A stretch of 51,750 bases of DNA from Bacteroidales bacterium. GTDB lineage: Bacteria > Bacteroidota > Bacteroidia > Bacteroidales > UBA932. The stretch spans positions 1 to 51,750 of the forward strand of contig JAGCCX010000082.1 of the NCBI GenBank assembly GCA_017651465.1. Direction: 5' to 3'. Made by a program: the position numbers and the translations under genes. Of the stretch, positions 25,461 through 33,258 are shown one piece after another. The stretch's first letter is position 1. Each line of letters opens with the position of its first letter. The notes below the pieces were generated by a model, which had not been told where the DNA came from, searched no databases, and worked only from the letters and a program-made list of their open reading frames with translations.

Positions 25461-26849
25461 ATGGTTAAAACTCATAAAGTTGTTCATATCAACGATTGTT
25501 CAGTTAACGGGTATGTGAAATGCCCGGCGTGCCGTGGTAGTGTCCCTGTTAATCAGAAATATTGTACGTGCTGTGGGGAATATGTCAATTATAAGTATAA
25601 CTATAATGTACTTGCGAAATGGGATCTCGATCTCTTCAACAATTCTCTTGGCGACATAAAGAATGGTTTAGTTGAATATTCTAAAAATATAAGTGGAGAT
25701 GACAAGCCCGGGTGGAATGCATATGATTTAGAATATGGAAGAAGTGTAATCCCAGAGCCTTATACATCTTATGATCACCGCTATTATGAAGCCCCCGGGG
25801 TCTTTATTGTTTGCCATTCGCAGATGTTTGAGGGTGGATATGGAATTCTAGATAGATATGGGAACACCATTCTGGCAGCACGATTTGATAGAATTGATAT
25901 TCTTGATTCAAAGGGCTATTTCGTTGTCAAGAAAGAGGGAAAGGTAGGCGTATGCGCGCTAACTCGTGAACTTATCATCCCTTTTGAATACGATTTGATA
26001 AAACCTTCGTCTATTTCTAACAATAATTATTTTATTGTAAGAAAGGACAATAAATATGGTATGATAGATTTTGGAAATCTGGTTGTCGTCCCTATTGAAT
26101 TCGATGATGTCGGTGAATATAGTGAAGGCTTTATAGTAATTCAAAAAGAAAAGAAATGGGGGTATTACTGCCATAAAACAAAAGAGATTAAGATCCCTTT
26201 TCGTTTCGATAAAGCAGATAAGTTTAAGGACGGCTGCTCAAAAGTTGTTCTAGGTGGCACGGAGTTGTATATAGACGAAAACGGCTTCCCGACACTACCG
26301 AAGGGATATGGAGAGAAAGAGGTAATAGAAAATGGAAGGGTAGTGATTCGTGGCATAGACGGGCAAATTGTCCGTCGTCGCATTTTTGATCCGACAATTT
26401 GGAGACAAGATATACGTTCATATAAAGTCAACGACAAGGAAGGCGCCATTACACCCGAAGGTTATTTTGTCATTTCCCCCGAATACGATTCCCTCCTTGT
26501 TCTGGAGAGCAACTTATGTGTAGTAAAGAAAGATGGGAAATGTGGTGTTATTACACACAAGGGGTATTCTGTGCTTCCGTTAGAGTATTCGGATGTCTGG
26601 GTTGATGAAGGTCTTATTCGTATTTCTGGCCCTAATTATCCGGGGAGGTATTCCTTTGTGGTTTCAGGCTATATTGATAGGAATGGTAATGTTATAGTGC
26701 CTCAAGAGTATATGTGGCTCGGACATTTTCAAGAAGGGCTATGCCTCTATGAAGGCCCTAGAGGACAACAGTGTGGTATTATGGATAAATTTGGCAATTA
26801 TGTTGAATATCATCCTCTCTCTAAGGATGGTAAATGGCAGTTAGCATAA
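25461..26849 (+). CDS. WG-repeat protein with N-terminal zinc ribbon
   Basis: The 462-residue protein begins with a treble Cys motif (KCPACRGSVPVNQKYCTCCG, residues about 20-39), a zinc ribbon. The rest is a series of WG-type repeats recognised by their pattern: YGILDRYGNTILAARFDRID, VGVCALTRELIIPFEYDLI, YGMIDFGNLVVVPIEFDDV, WGYYCHKTKEIKIPFRFDKA, CGVITHKGYSVLPLEYSDV and CGIMDKFGN. WG repeats form beta-rich scaffolds of unknown function, common in Bacteroidota. No signal peptide is visible, so it is probably cytoplasmic. The zinc-ribbon head echoes genes 22777 and 23646. The next gene begins 8 bp downstream, so read-through into the caspase operon is likely. Confidence 0.82.
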   Translation: MVKTHKVVHINDCSVNGYVKCPACRGSVPVNQKYCTCCGEYVNYKYNYNVLAKWDLDLFNNSLGDIKNGLVEYSKNISGDDKPGWNAYDLEYGRSVIPEPYTSYDHRYYEAPGVFIVCHSQMFEGGYGILDRYGNTILAARFDRIDILDSKGYFVVKKEGKVGVCALTRELIIPFEYDLIKPSSISNNNYFIVRKDNKYGMIDFGNLVVVPIEFDDVGEYSEGFIVIQKEKKWGYYCHKTKEIKIPFRFDKADKFKDGCSKVVLGGTELYIDENGFPTLPKGYGEKEVIENGRVVIRGIDGQIVRRRIFDPTIWRQDIRSYKVNDKEGAITPEGYFVISPEYDSLLVLESNLCVVKKDGKCGVITHKGYSVLPLEYSDVWVDEGLIRISGPNYPGRYSFVVSGYIDRNGNVIVPQEYMWLGHFQEGLCLYEGPRGQQCGIMDKFGNYVEYHPLSKDGKWQLA

Positions 26850-26856
26850 ATCTTGT

Positions 26857-27525
26857 ATGAATCATGATAATCATATACTGCGTTCTCTTATAGTTCCTCT
26901 ATTCTTACCTTTTTCTTTTGTAGTGGCAGCTCAACCCGCCATGCACTTCCGGAACATTCCCTTCGGTGAGCCGCTAAAGGCGACGACTGCGCAGTTCAAG
27001 CAGCAGGGGTTCAAGCTTGTCAAGACACAGGCCAAGGAGGACAGCCTGTTTTATGGCCGCCACAAGGAGGAGTTCCTGCTTGGAGAACTTGAAGGATACC
27101 CGACCGTCATCCACCTGGAGGCGAGTGCAAAGACTCAGACCGTGTTCCAGATGGATGTCATCTACCGGGAGTGCATAGACGAGGACGAAGCTGTTGAGTT
27201 GGCCAGTCGTTTGGCAGCAGACGAGAAAGCTAAATCCAAATACTACACGTGGGAATCTAATCAAATCGGTATGGGGTTGGTGGAGATACCGGACAGGAAG
27301 GGCCGGCTGACAAAATATGTGGCAAGCCCCGTCATCCAGGTATCACACCGTTTTTACAATAGCGAAGACCATAACCGACAATCTTACTTTGGCTGTGCAA
27401 TCCTTACCATTTGGAACTTGATGATGGGACACGAGTACATAGTAGAAGTGCATTACTATGATCAGAAGGCAGCTGCGCTTGCTGAGGCTGAAGGAGGCGG
27501 ACGCTGGGCCGGGAAACTGCAATGA
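26857..27525 (+). CDS. Secreted hypothetical protein coupled to caspase
   Basis: The 222-residue protein starts with a Sec signal (LIVPLFLPFSFVVAAQ, cleavage likely near residue 25) followed by MHFRNIPFGEPLKATTAQFKQQGF and a mixed alpha/beta domain. It is not recognised as a named family. Its 3' end overlaps the caspase start by 4 nt (ATGA), so the two are translationally coupled and are likely partners; it could be an inhibitor, substrate or chaperone of the caspase. The GC content rises abruptly after the signal-peptide region, which marks a change from the AT-rich block upstream. Confidence 0.65.
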   Translation: MNHDNHILRSLIVPLFLPFSFVVAAQPAMHFRNIPFGEPLKATTAQFKQQGFKLVKTQAKEDSLFYGRHKEEFLLGELEGYPTVIHLEASAKTQTVFQMDVIYRECIDEDEAVELASRLAADEKAKSKYYTWESNQIGMGLVEIPDRKGRLTKYVASPVIQVSHRFYNSEDHNRQSYFGCAILTIWNLMMGHEYIVEVHYYDQKAAALAEAEGGGRWAGKLQ

Positions 27526-28403
27526 AAAGGCTTACAACAATAATCTTATTTCTGTCTTTGACCATCCTCGCAGGGGGTGCAACCAGGCGGGCGCTACTTG
27601 TTATTATAGGCGATTACCCGTCAGGGTCGGGTTGGAACAGTCTGGCGAGCCACAACGACAAGGCGATTCTTCTTAAGATGCTGGATCGCAACGGATTCCA
27701 CCCTGAAGATATTGTCTGCCTGGAGGATGCGGATGCGACTTACAGCGGCATCATCGAAGCTCTCAGGCTATTAAAGGAACAGGCGTGCTCGGGAGACCAA
27801 ATCTACATCCATTTCAGTTGCCACGGGCAGCAGATTACCGATATTGACGGCGATGAAGTTCTACGTGACTTCAATGACCACTACGACGAAGCTATTGTTC
27901 CATATGATGCTGCCATAGCGTACAATTGGAACGGCTATAAAGGAGAGCATCATCTTACCGATGATGTTTTAAGTCAACATATGAGCGCCATCCAGGATGC
28001 TTTGGGAAAGAACGGCCGCTTGCTCCTTGTTGTTGATGCCTGCCATAGCGGAGGTGTGCAAAGGGCTAAATGCGAAGATAAAGCTCCACATCGCGGTACA
28101 TACGATAGTTTCAAGCTACCATTAACCGGGAGGCCCCTGTCGCAAAACAATGTTACGGAAACTTGGATTACTCTCAGTGCTTGTAAGTCATTCCAGACCA
28201 ATTACGAGGTAGAAGTGGACGGAATTCGTTACGGCCGCCTTACATATACCATATCTCAGGTTCTCTGCGCAGGAATAAATGCAGAGAAGCTTGAGAAAGA
28301 GATAAAACGTGTATATAATTCACTGCCAATGCCAGCAAGAAAACATCAGACCCCGGAACTATCTGCCCCCTCTTCATTAATGCACAAAACTATCTTCAAA
28401 TGA
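27522..28403 (+). CDS. Secreted caspase-family (C14) peptidase
   Basis: The 293-residue product has an N-terminal hydrophobic signal (LTTIILFLSLTILAGGA) and then a caspase/metacaspase p20-like fold: RALLVIIGDYP, NDKAILLKMLDRNGF, YIHFSCHGQQ with catalytic His101, and LLLVVDACHSGG with catalytic Cys174. The substrate-binding part with YDEAIVPYDA and TETWITLSACKSFQTNYEV follows. Bacterial caspases generally cut after basic residues and often need calcium; specificity cannot be read here. Export to the periplasm is unusual for caspase systems linked to cell death, where the peptidase normally stays in the cytoplasm. The start overlaps gene 26857 and the end overlaps the ECF sigma gene, each by ATGA. 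Together with the CHAT gene it suggests a two-protease operon. Confidence 0.88.
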   Translation: MKRLTTIILFLSLTILAGGATRRALLVIIGDYPSGSGWNSLASHNDKAILLKMLDRNGFHPEDIVCLEDADATYSGIIEALRLLKEQACSGDQIYIHFSCHGQQITDIDGDEVLRDFNDHYDEAIVPYDAAIAYNWNGYKGEHHLTDDVLSQHMSAIQDALGKNGRLLLVVDACHSGGVQRAKCEDKAPHRGTYDSFKLPLTGRPLSQNNVTETWITLSACKSFQTNYEVEVDGIRYGRLTYTISQVLCAGINAEKLEKEIKRVYNSLPMPARKHQTPELSAPSSLMHKTIFK

Positions 28404-28975
28404 TTGACTACTGGATAAAAAGGATTGCTGCCGGCGATTTATCTGCTTTCGAGCAGGTTTACGAGACATACAAGGGCCCATTTATCCGGCTGTTCCGCGC
28501 AAATCAGGGTCTTTGCACTGCAGATGCCTTGGATTTATACACTGATGCCTGCACGGCATTATTCAACAATATCCATACCGGCAGGCTGACTGAGTGGAAA
28601 CATGGCGGAGGTGAATTTCAGACGTATATCAATAAAATCGGTCTGAACATTTTGTTCAACAAGCGGCGCAAGCAGCAGCCGCCTTTAGTGTATGATACGG
28701 ACAAAATTCTAAATTCCAAGGAGTTAGAAGATGAGTATGATGAAGAACGTGGGGCTATGTTGAAGTTGATTCGCACTGATGTTGACCAGATGCCCTATCC
28801 CTGCAACAAGCTGCTGAACTTGACCAGCTTCGAGAAAAAGAGCTATCAAGAAGTTGCCGTCATTATGCATTATGCCAGCGCAGAAACAGTTGGCACACAA
28901 CGCTCCCGCTGCTTCAAAAAGCTAAGAGACTTCGTAAAAAAACAATTTAAAGACCTTGGGTACTTATATGAATAA
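28400..28975 (+). CDS. ECF-type RNA polymerase sigma factor
   Basis: This 191-residue protein has the region 2-like start IAAGDLSAFEQVYETYKGPFIRLFR and NKIGLNILFNKRRKQQ. A C-terminal region 4-like HTH follows (FEKKSYQEVAVIMHYASAET..RSRCFKKLRDFV). Such sigma factors direct RNA polymerase to a small regulon and are held by an anti-sigma factor. The gene begins 4 nt inside the caspase gene and overlaps the next gene by 8 nt, so caspase, sigma and anti-sigma should be made together. It may control this operon and unlinked genes. The long linker between regions 2 and 4 (LVYDTDKILNSKELEDEYDE) is acidic. Confidence 0.85.
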   Translation: MIDYWIKRIAAGDLSAFEQVYETYKGPFIRLFRANQGLCTADALDLYTDACTALFNNIHTGRLTEWKHGGGEFQTYINKIGLNILFNKRRKQQPPLVYDTDKILNSKELEDEYDEERGAMLKLIRTDVDQMPYPCNKLLNLTSFEKKSYQEVAVIMHYASAETVGTQRSRCFKKLRDFVKKQFKDLGYLYE

Positions 28976-29489
28976 AGAAGATTTCAATCTGGACGAAATG
29001 CTGGAGTGCGCAGTCCGGGAAAAAGGCGCACGGGAATACTTGCAGCGCGTTGAAGCTCGAAACAGGAGAAGACGCAGGCATTGGATTACTGCAAGTTACA
29101 GCTTTGCCGCCTGCCTGGTACTCATTGCTGCTGGAGGCTGGACGATTGGTCATAAAACACAAGTCGCCGGCTATGCCTTCGACCCTGTAGCAGGTCAGAT
29201 GGGCGGTTCTGAAATCACTGCCCTCATGCAGGAAAAGAGGATTAAGGAGGCTCTTGTCAAGATTGAGGATGCGCGGGAGCAACTCAATCGCGAGATTGAT
29301 GATCCCTCGTCAACAGACCCCGATTATCTGATTCAACTGGAAGCAGACCGGCAGGAACTTGATCTCCTGAGCGCCGTGTGCGCGATGCGTCAGGGACGGT
29401 ATTTCAAGGCTCGCCGCATTCTTAAAGAGATAGCGCGCAACGAAGGCGCTTATGCCGAGGAGGCTCAGTCACTGCTGGATTCTTTCTAA
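28968..29489 (+). CDS. Putative membrane-anchored anti-sigma factor with TPR-like C-terminus
   Basis: The real start is the ATG at 28968 (MNKEDFNLDEMLECAV), 8 nt inside the sigma gene, giving 173 residues. A short cytoplasmic N-terminal segment (1-38, ending in the basic RNRRRRRHW) could hold the sigma factor. One transmembrane helix (about 39-61, TASYSFAACLVLIAAGGWTI) follows, then a periplasmic helical part with TPR-like features (EALVKIEDAREQL, LLSAVCAMRQGRYFKARRIL). The gene order, after an ECF sigma gene, fits an anti-sigma factor, but the N-terminal part lacks the classic zinc-binding anti-sigma motif. A periplasmic signal, perhaps cleavage by the linked proteases, might release the sigma factor. 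Confidence 0.65.
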   Translation: MNKEDFNLDEMLECAVREKGAREYLQRVEARNRRRRRHWITASYSFAACLVLIAAGGWTIGHKTQVAGYAFDPVAGQMGGSEITALMQEKRIKEALVKIEDAREQLNREIDDPSSTDPDYLIQLEADRQELDLLSAVCAMRQGRYFKARRILKEIARNEGAYAEEAQSLLDSF

Positions 29490-29490
29490 T

Positions 29491-30723
29491 ATGGTCAAAC
29501 AGTTACTCGTTCTCATTTTGCTATTCTTTCCGGTATTGGCTTTCGGCCAACTCCGAAAGAATGAGGTGGCAATTGAGTTTAACTATTCGGAAGGGGAGTA
29601 TTCAGCATCGGTCCGGCGAGGAGGGCAAAAAATTTCAACCACCGTTGTACTAGGGAATGGCAGTGAGATTGACGCACTGGCTAAAAATGCGGCGTTGTAC
29701 GACAACGCTTATTCCCGACAGGCCTATGACTTGATACTGACGCCTTTAGTTCATCTGCTCAGACATGGAGACAAGGTCATTTTCTCTCCAGCAGGCGAAT
29801 TACATTTTATTAATCTTGAGGCCTTGACTGACGAAAGAGGACAGCGGTGTTTTGAAAAGTATAAGTTTTATCGAGTATCGGATATTACCACTGGAGTGAA
29901 CGATAATTCCCTTAATCCTATTTATACACGTTTTGTCCTTTACGGTGGAATGAATTATCTGGCGGAGCCTTCTGCAATGAATCAGCACTGCTGGTTCCTT
30001 CACTCTGGCCCAAGACAAGAATTGTTTGAAGATTGTGACGGCTGGGCGTCGGATGGTATTGATTTTGGCGCAGCTGAAGACGGAACACGAGCCGGTTTTT
30101 CCACCCTCCCCAACAGCCGGAATGAGATAAAATTTATATTTAACCTTAATAAGTGGAATGCTGTTGTAAATACCGGCCCCGAGGCCACAGAGGAGCGTTT
30201 CAGACAAGATGTCCGTCGCAATGAGCCCTATGTTATGCACATCTCCTCCCATTCGTTCAAGACTGTCCGTCCGCCACAAAAGGCTTTTGATCTCACGGAT
30301 GAAGAAATAGCTTACAAAAGTTGTGGCCTGTTGTTTTCTGGCGCAGGCCACACAATCAATGGAGAGAGGCTCCCATTTAAACTTAATGATGGATTACTTT
30401 ATGCTGAGGAGATAGCCAGACTTGATATGCACAACTGCGAACTTGTGGTTATTGGTGCCTGCAATACTGCACTTGGCCGCATCTCTCAGGATGGCGTTGT
30501 TGGAATACAAAGCGCGTTCAAAAAGGCAGGAGCCAAGACGCTGTTGCTGACGCTATGGAGTGTGAATGATCGGGCAACATCTTTCTTTATGCAGCAGTTT
30601 TATCTCCATCTTTCCAAGGGAAAAAGCAAATACGAAGCATTCAGATGTGCCCGGCTAGATATGATCCTCAGCGAAGATTTCAACGACCCTGTTTACTGGG
30701 CACCATTTATTATGCTGGATTGA
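29491..30723 (+). CDS. Secreted CHAT-domain protease
   Basis: The start at 29491 (MVKQLLVLILLFFPVLAFGQ) gives a Sec signal and 410 residues. The CHAT fold is seen in the order RQAYDLILTPLVHLL, VIFSPAGELHFINLEALTD, RFVLYGGMNYL, LPNSRNEIKFI, PYVMHISSHSF with catalytic His254, and LVVIGACNTALGR with catalytic Cys324, followed by GIQSAFKKAGAKTLLLTLWSV. CHAT peptidases belong to the same clan as caspases. Long N-terminal TPR arrays are usual in bacterial CHAT proteins; this one lacks them and is exported. It starts 1 bp after the anti-sigma stop. A typical cytoplasmic TPR-CHAT role is therefore unlikely; periplasmic processing of envelope proteins or of the linked anti-sigma factor is possible. 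Confidence 0.85.
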   Translation: MVKQLLVLILLFFPVLAFGQLRKNEVAIEFNYSEGEYSASVRRGGQKISTTVVLGNGSEIDALAKNAALYDNAYSRQAYDLILTPLVHLLRHGDKVIFSPAGELHFINLEALTDERGQRCFEKYKFYRVSDITTGVNDNSLNPIYTRFVLYGGMNYLAEPSAMNQHCWFLHSGPRQELFEDCDGWASDGIDFGAAEDGTRAGFSTLPNSRNEIKFIFNLNKWNAVVNTGPEATEERFRQDVRRNEPYVMHISSHSFKTVRPPQKAFDLTDEEIAYKSCGLLFSGAGHTINGERLPFKLNDGLLYAEEIARLDMHNCELVVIGACNTALGRISQDGVVGIQSAFKKAGAKTLLLTLWSVNDRATSFFMQQFYLHLSKGKSKYEAFRCARLDMILSEDFNDPVYWAPFIMLD

Positions 30724-30775
30724 CCCTTTGGCAAAATGCGGCAAGTATAGTATTATTAATCTGCAACTTAAAAGA

Positions 30776-31516
30776 TTATTGCAGAGGGAATCGAGGTTCA
30801 TTCGGGCGTGATCTTATGTAACGGAGTTGAGCCCTGATCCAGAAAGTATCAATAACTGGAGATGCTGGCAGCACCAGGGCGAGTTGTAGGAGAGTGATAA
30901 GAAAGTTACATAGGTTGTTGGGCATAGGTGTGGCAAATGCTATATCATCGGTAATCAACTTATACGACCCCCATAGCAGAACGGCGACTCGCGGATCACT
31001 AGCACGGCGCCCTTTTTTGATGGGGACAGGTTCATCCAGACTTTTCAAAGCCGCGTTTAAATCAGCAATTCCTGATAGTTTTTCCGTTATGAATGGATCC
31101 AAAAATTCATTCATGAACCAATTTGAATAATTATTTATACGGATGTTGTTCTTAGCATTCCGTATAAAAATGGTCTCGCCGTCCCTGCTGCTTCTTCTGA
31201 GTTTGTAGAGGCGTAGATAATCCCTCTGTTTCATTTGCTCAAATAGTTCGTCAGTTTTTAGATCTCTTTGTAGCACCGGGCTTTCCAGGAGGCAACAGAC
31301 AAGCAAAAAGAGAGTATTAAGAAGTTGCTGATGCTGACGTGGGTCGTCTATCTTTTCGAAAGCCTTCAGCAAAGAGGCAGAATCCCAGGAGGCGTTAATA
31401 GTAATGCTTCCACCCTCAGTGCTCTTTAATTGTTGTGGAATAAGTGCATTGTTGATGCCATAATACTTATCAAGCGCGGCAAGCGCCGCTTGTCTCTCTT
31501 CTTGTGTCAGTGTCAT
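30776..31516 (-). CDS. Hypothetical protein, 246 residues
   Basis: The protein is not recognised. It appears soluble, largely helical, with no clear signal peptide. It has a central KRDYLRLYKLRRSSRDGETIF-like basic region (shown shortened here) and NYSNWFMNEFLDPFITEKL, then a hydrophobic stretch LCNFLITLLQLALVLPASPV. It lies convergent to the CHAT gene with 52 bp between them and divergent from gene 31749. One arm of a 12-bp inverted repeat pair is 21 bp upstream of its start. The long single open frame and the absence of a better frame on the other strand support a real gene. Confidence 0.6.
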   Translation of the reverse strand: MTLTQEERQAALAALDKYYGINNALIPQQLKSTEGGSITINASWDSASLLKAFEKIDDPRQHQQLLNTLFLLVCCLLESPVLQRDLKTDELFEQMKQRDYLRLYKLRRSSRDGETIFIRNAKNNIRINNYSNWFMNEFLDPFITEKLSGIADLNAALKSLDEPVPIKKGRRASDPRVAVLLWGSYKLITDDIAFATPMPNNLCNFLITLLQLALVLPASPVIDTFWIRAQLRYIRSRPNEPRFPLQ

Positions 31517-31536
31517 TGCAATATCCTTTAGCTACA

Positions 31537-31698
31537 TTGTTTATGTCAACAACACTTCAGAGGTAAACAGAGAAAGAATAGTTTATTTTTGAGCCCTTCT
31601 TTTTTTCAAGAAAGGGTACATCTTTCGAACTTTGTAGAAAAGTTTCAGGCCCCATCGTCAATTAGTTGTTTATGATTTCTAAATAATGACATAAACAA
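31537..31698. promoter_or_regulatory. Pair of 12-bp inverted repeats in divergent intergenic region
   Basis: TTGTTTATGTCA (31537-31548) and TGACATAAACAA (31687-31698) are exact inverted copies, 138 bp apart, between two divergent genes. They could be operator sites for a shared regulator or the ends of a small element. Between them a hairpin CCCTT-CTT/AAG-AAAGGG lies around 31594-31616. Confidence 0.45.
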
Positions 31699-31748
31699 AG
31701 CGTGGAGTTGAAACACAACAATTTGTTTAACTATAAATTTTCAAAACA

Positions 31749-32213
31749 ATGAAACGTTTATTAATTCTTTTTGCAATGATGCTGAGCACCTCAGCTCTCG
31801 CACAAGTTGGTGGAGTCGAATTTACACCTTACATACCAAGACAAAGTCAGCCACAAAACCAACCCCAATTAGATCCCTGGATAAACGACACCCCTTACAT
31901 ACTAAGACAAAGTCCGTCAAATGCTAAATCTAATTTGGAAACTCAGAATGTCTCAGCATTCAAAGTTGATGTTTGGGGTAACTATGTGACGATGAGAATC
32001 CGCGTAGAGATTGGACCCTCAAGTCAATCGGCATATAGTTCTAACACGAATATGCGAGTGGTTGCAAGATACTCAAGACAAACCGGAACTTGGGATCCAA
32101 TAGCAACCAAACCAATTGTTTACAAATGCTCTTATTCTTCCGCTGAACCGATGGAACAGCGCTTTATGTATAAAGCTTACGTCGGGACAGAGTATGTGTA
32201 CTTTGATTTGTAG
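31749..32213 (+). CDS. Secreted hypothetical protein, 154 residues
   Basis: The product has a clear Sec signal (KRLLILFAMMLSTSALAQ, cleavage after residue 19), then a Pro/Gln-rich linker containing two similar motifs, TPYIPRQSQPQNQP and TPYILRQSPS. A C-terminal beta-rich domain of about 85 residues follows (FKVDVWGNYVTMRIRVEIG ... YVGTEYVYFDL). It is not recognised as a known family. It ends 5 bp before the mreB-like gene and is on the same strand, so the two may share a transcript. Its codon use is more AT-rich than that of the mreB gene after it. Confidence 0.62.
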   Translation: MKRLLILFAMMLSTSALAQVGGVEFTPYIPRQSQPQNQPQLDPWINDTPYILRQSPSNAKSNLETQNVSAFKVDVWGNYVTMRIRVEIGPSSQSAYSSNTNMRVVARYSRQTGTWDPIATKPIVYKCSYSSAEPMEQRFMYKAYVGTEYVYFDL

Positions 32214-32218
32214 TAGGG

Positions 32219-33160
32219 ATGTCCTTTTTCCATCAAGAGTTGGCCATAGACCTGGGGACGGCCAACACGGTGATATTCAAGGACGATAAGGTCGTGCTTG
32301 ACGAGCCCAGCATAATAGCAGTGGAGACAAAGACCGAGAAGCTTGTCGCCATTGGCGGCCAGGCGCAGTTGATAGAGGATCACACGCCGCCGCGGATCTA
32401 TACGGTGCGCCCGCTTATGAACGGTGTAATAGCTGACTATGATGCTGCGGAGAAGATGCTCACCGGCTTCATCCGCAAAGCAATCGGCCGCAGGGGGCGT
32501 TTCAAGCCGTCACTTAAGGTGGTAATAGGCATTCCCGGCGGTGGTACGCCGGTTGATATGCGTTCCATCAGGGACTCGTCCGAGCACGCCGGCGCCCACG
32601 ACGTTCACCTAATCTATGAGCCAATGGCATCGGCGATGGGCATAGGCATCGATGTCACCGCCCCCAACGGCAATATGATAGTCGATATCGGTGGTGGCAC
32701 GACGGAGATTGCTGTGATTTCTCTCGGCGGCATCGTGGAGTCGTCCAGCATCCACATAGCTGGCAACGAGATAACTACAGACATCATCGACTACCTGGGC
32801 CAGCAGGACAACATCAGCATCGGCCGCACCACAGCGGAGCAGATAAAGTTCGCAGTAGGTGCAGTGCTGCCGGAGCTGCCGCAGGAAGAAGAACCGGATG
32901 ATTTCTTCGTGGAGGGGAAGAACCTCGTGACCGCCCATCCGACCCGTGCCGCCATATCGTGCCGCGACATCGCCTGCTGCATCGACAAGACGATTTCCAA
33001 GATCGAGGGAGAGATTATCAAGGTCCTGCAACGTACACCGCCGGAGCTGTATTCCAACATCGTTAAGAACGGCATCTGGCTTGCCGGCGGCGGGTCGCTC
33101 CTTCGCGGCATCGCTCAGCGCTTCACCGACAAGGTCAACATCCAGTTCCGGGTGGCATAA
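32219..33160 (+). CDS. mreB: MreB paralogue ending at a premature in-frame stop
   Basis: The 313-residue product is a clear actin-like MreB: LAIDLGTANTVIF (phosphate 1), VVIGIPGGGTPVDMRSIRDSSE, MIVDIGGGTTEIAVISLGG (phosphate 2), EIIKVLQRTPPELYSNIV and GIWLAGGGSLLRGIA (adenosine loop). Homologues continue VAEDPL..V..GTG.AL; here the frame reads FRVA, then TAA at 33158, then 25 more codons in the same frame (DPLKAVARGT ... PFLMR) before TAA at 33236. A single G-to-T change turning GAA into TAA would explain it. The C-terminal helix of subdomain IA is lost unless the stop is read through. No mreC or mreD is adjacent, so this is probably a second copy. It could be dominant-negative, inactive, or a sequencing error. 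Confidence 0.88.
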   Translation: MSFFHQELAIDLGTANTVIFKDDKVVLDEPSIIAVETKTEKLVAIGGQAQLIEDHTPPRIYTVRPLMNGVIADYDAAEKMLTGFIRKAIGRRGRFKPSLKVVIGIPGGGTPVDMRSIRDSSEHAGAHDVHLIYEPMASAMGIGIDVTAPNGNMIVDIGGGTTEIAVISLGGIVESSSIHIAGNEITTDIIDYLGQQDNISIGRTTAEQIKFAVGAVLPELPQEEEPDDFFVEGKNLVTAHPTRAAISCRDIACCIDKTISKIEGEIIKVLQRTPPELYSNIVKNGIWLAGGGSLLRGIAQRFTDKVNIQFRVA

Positions 33161-33238
33161 GACCCGCTCAAGGCTGTAGCCCGCGGAACCTGCCTGGCGC
33201 TGAAAGACACCGAAAACTACCCTTTCCTGATGAGATAA
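33161..33238 (+). other. Untranslated 3' end of the mreB frame
   Basis: After the premature TAA the frame stays open for 25 codons that encode the normal MreB C-terminus (DPLKAVARGTCLAL ... NYPFLMR) and then reaches a TAA. The intact frame and family-like sequence show that the interruption is recent. Confidence 0.75.
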
Positions 33239-33258
33239 CGTAAAAAAAAGTATTAATT

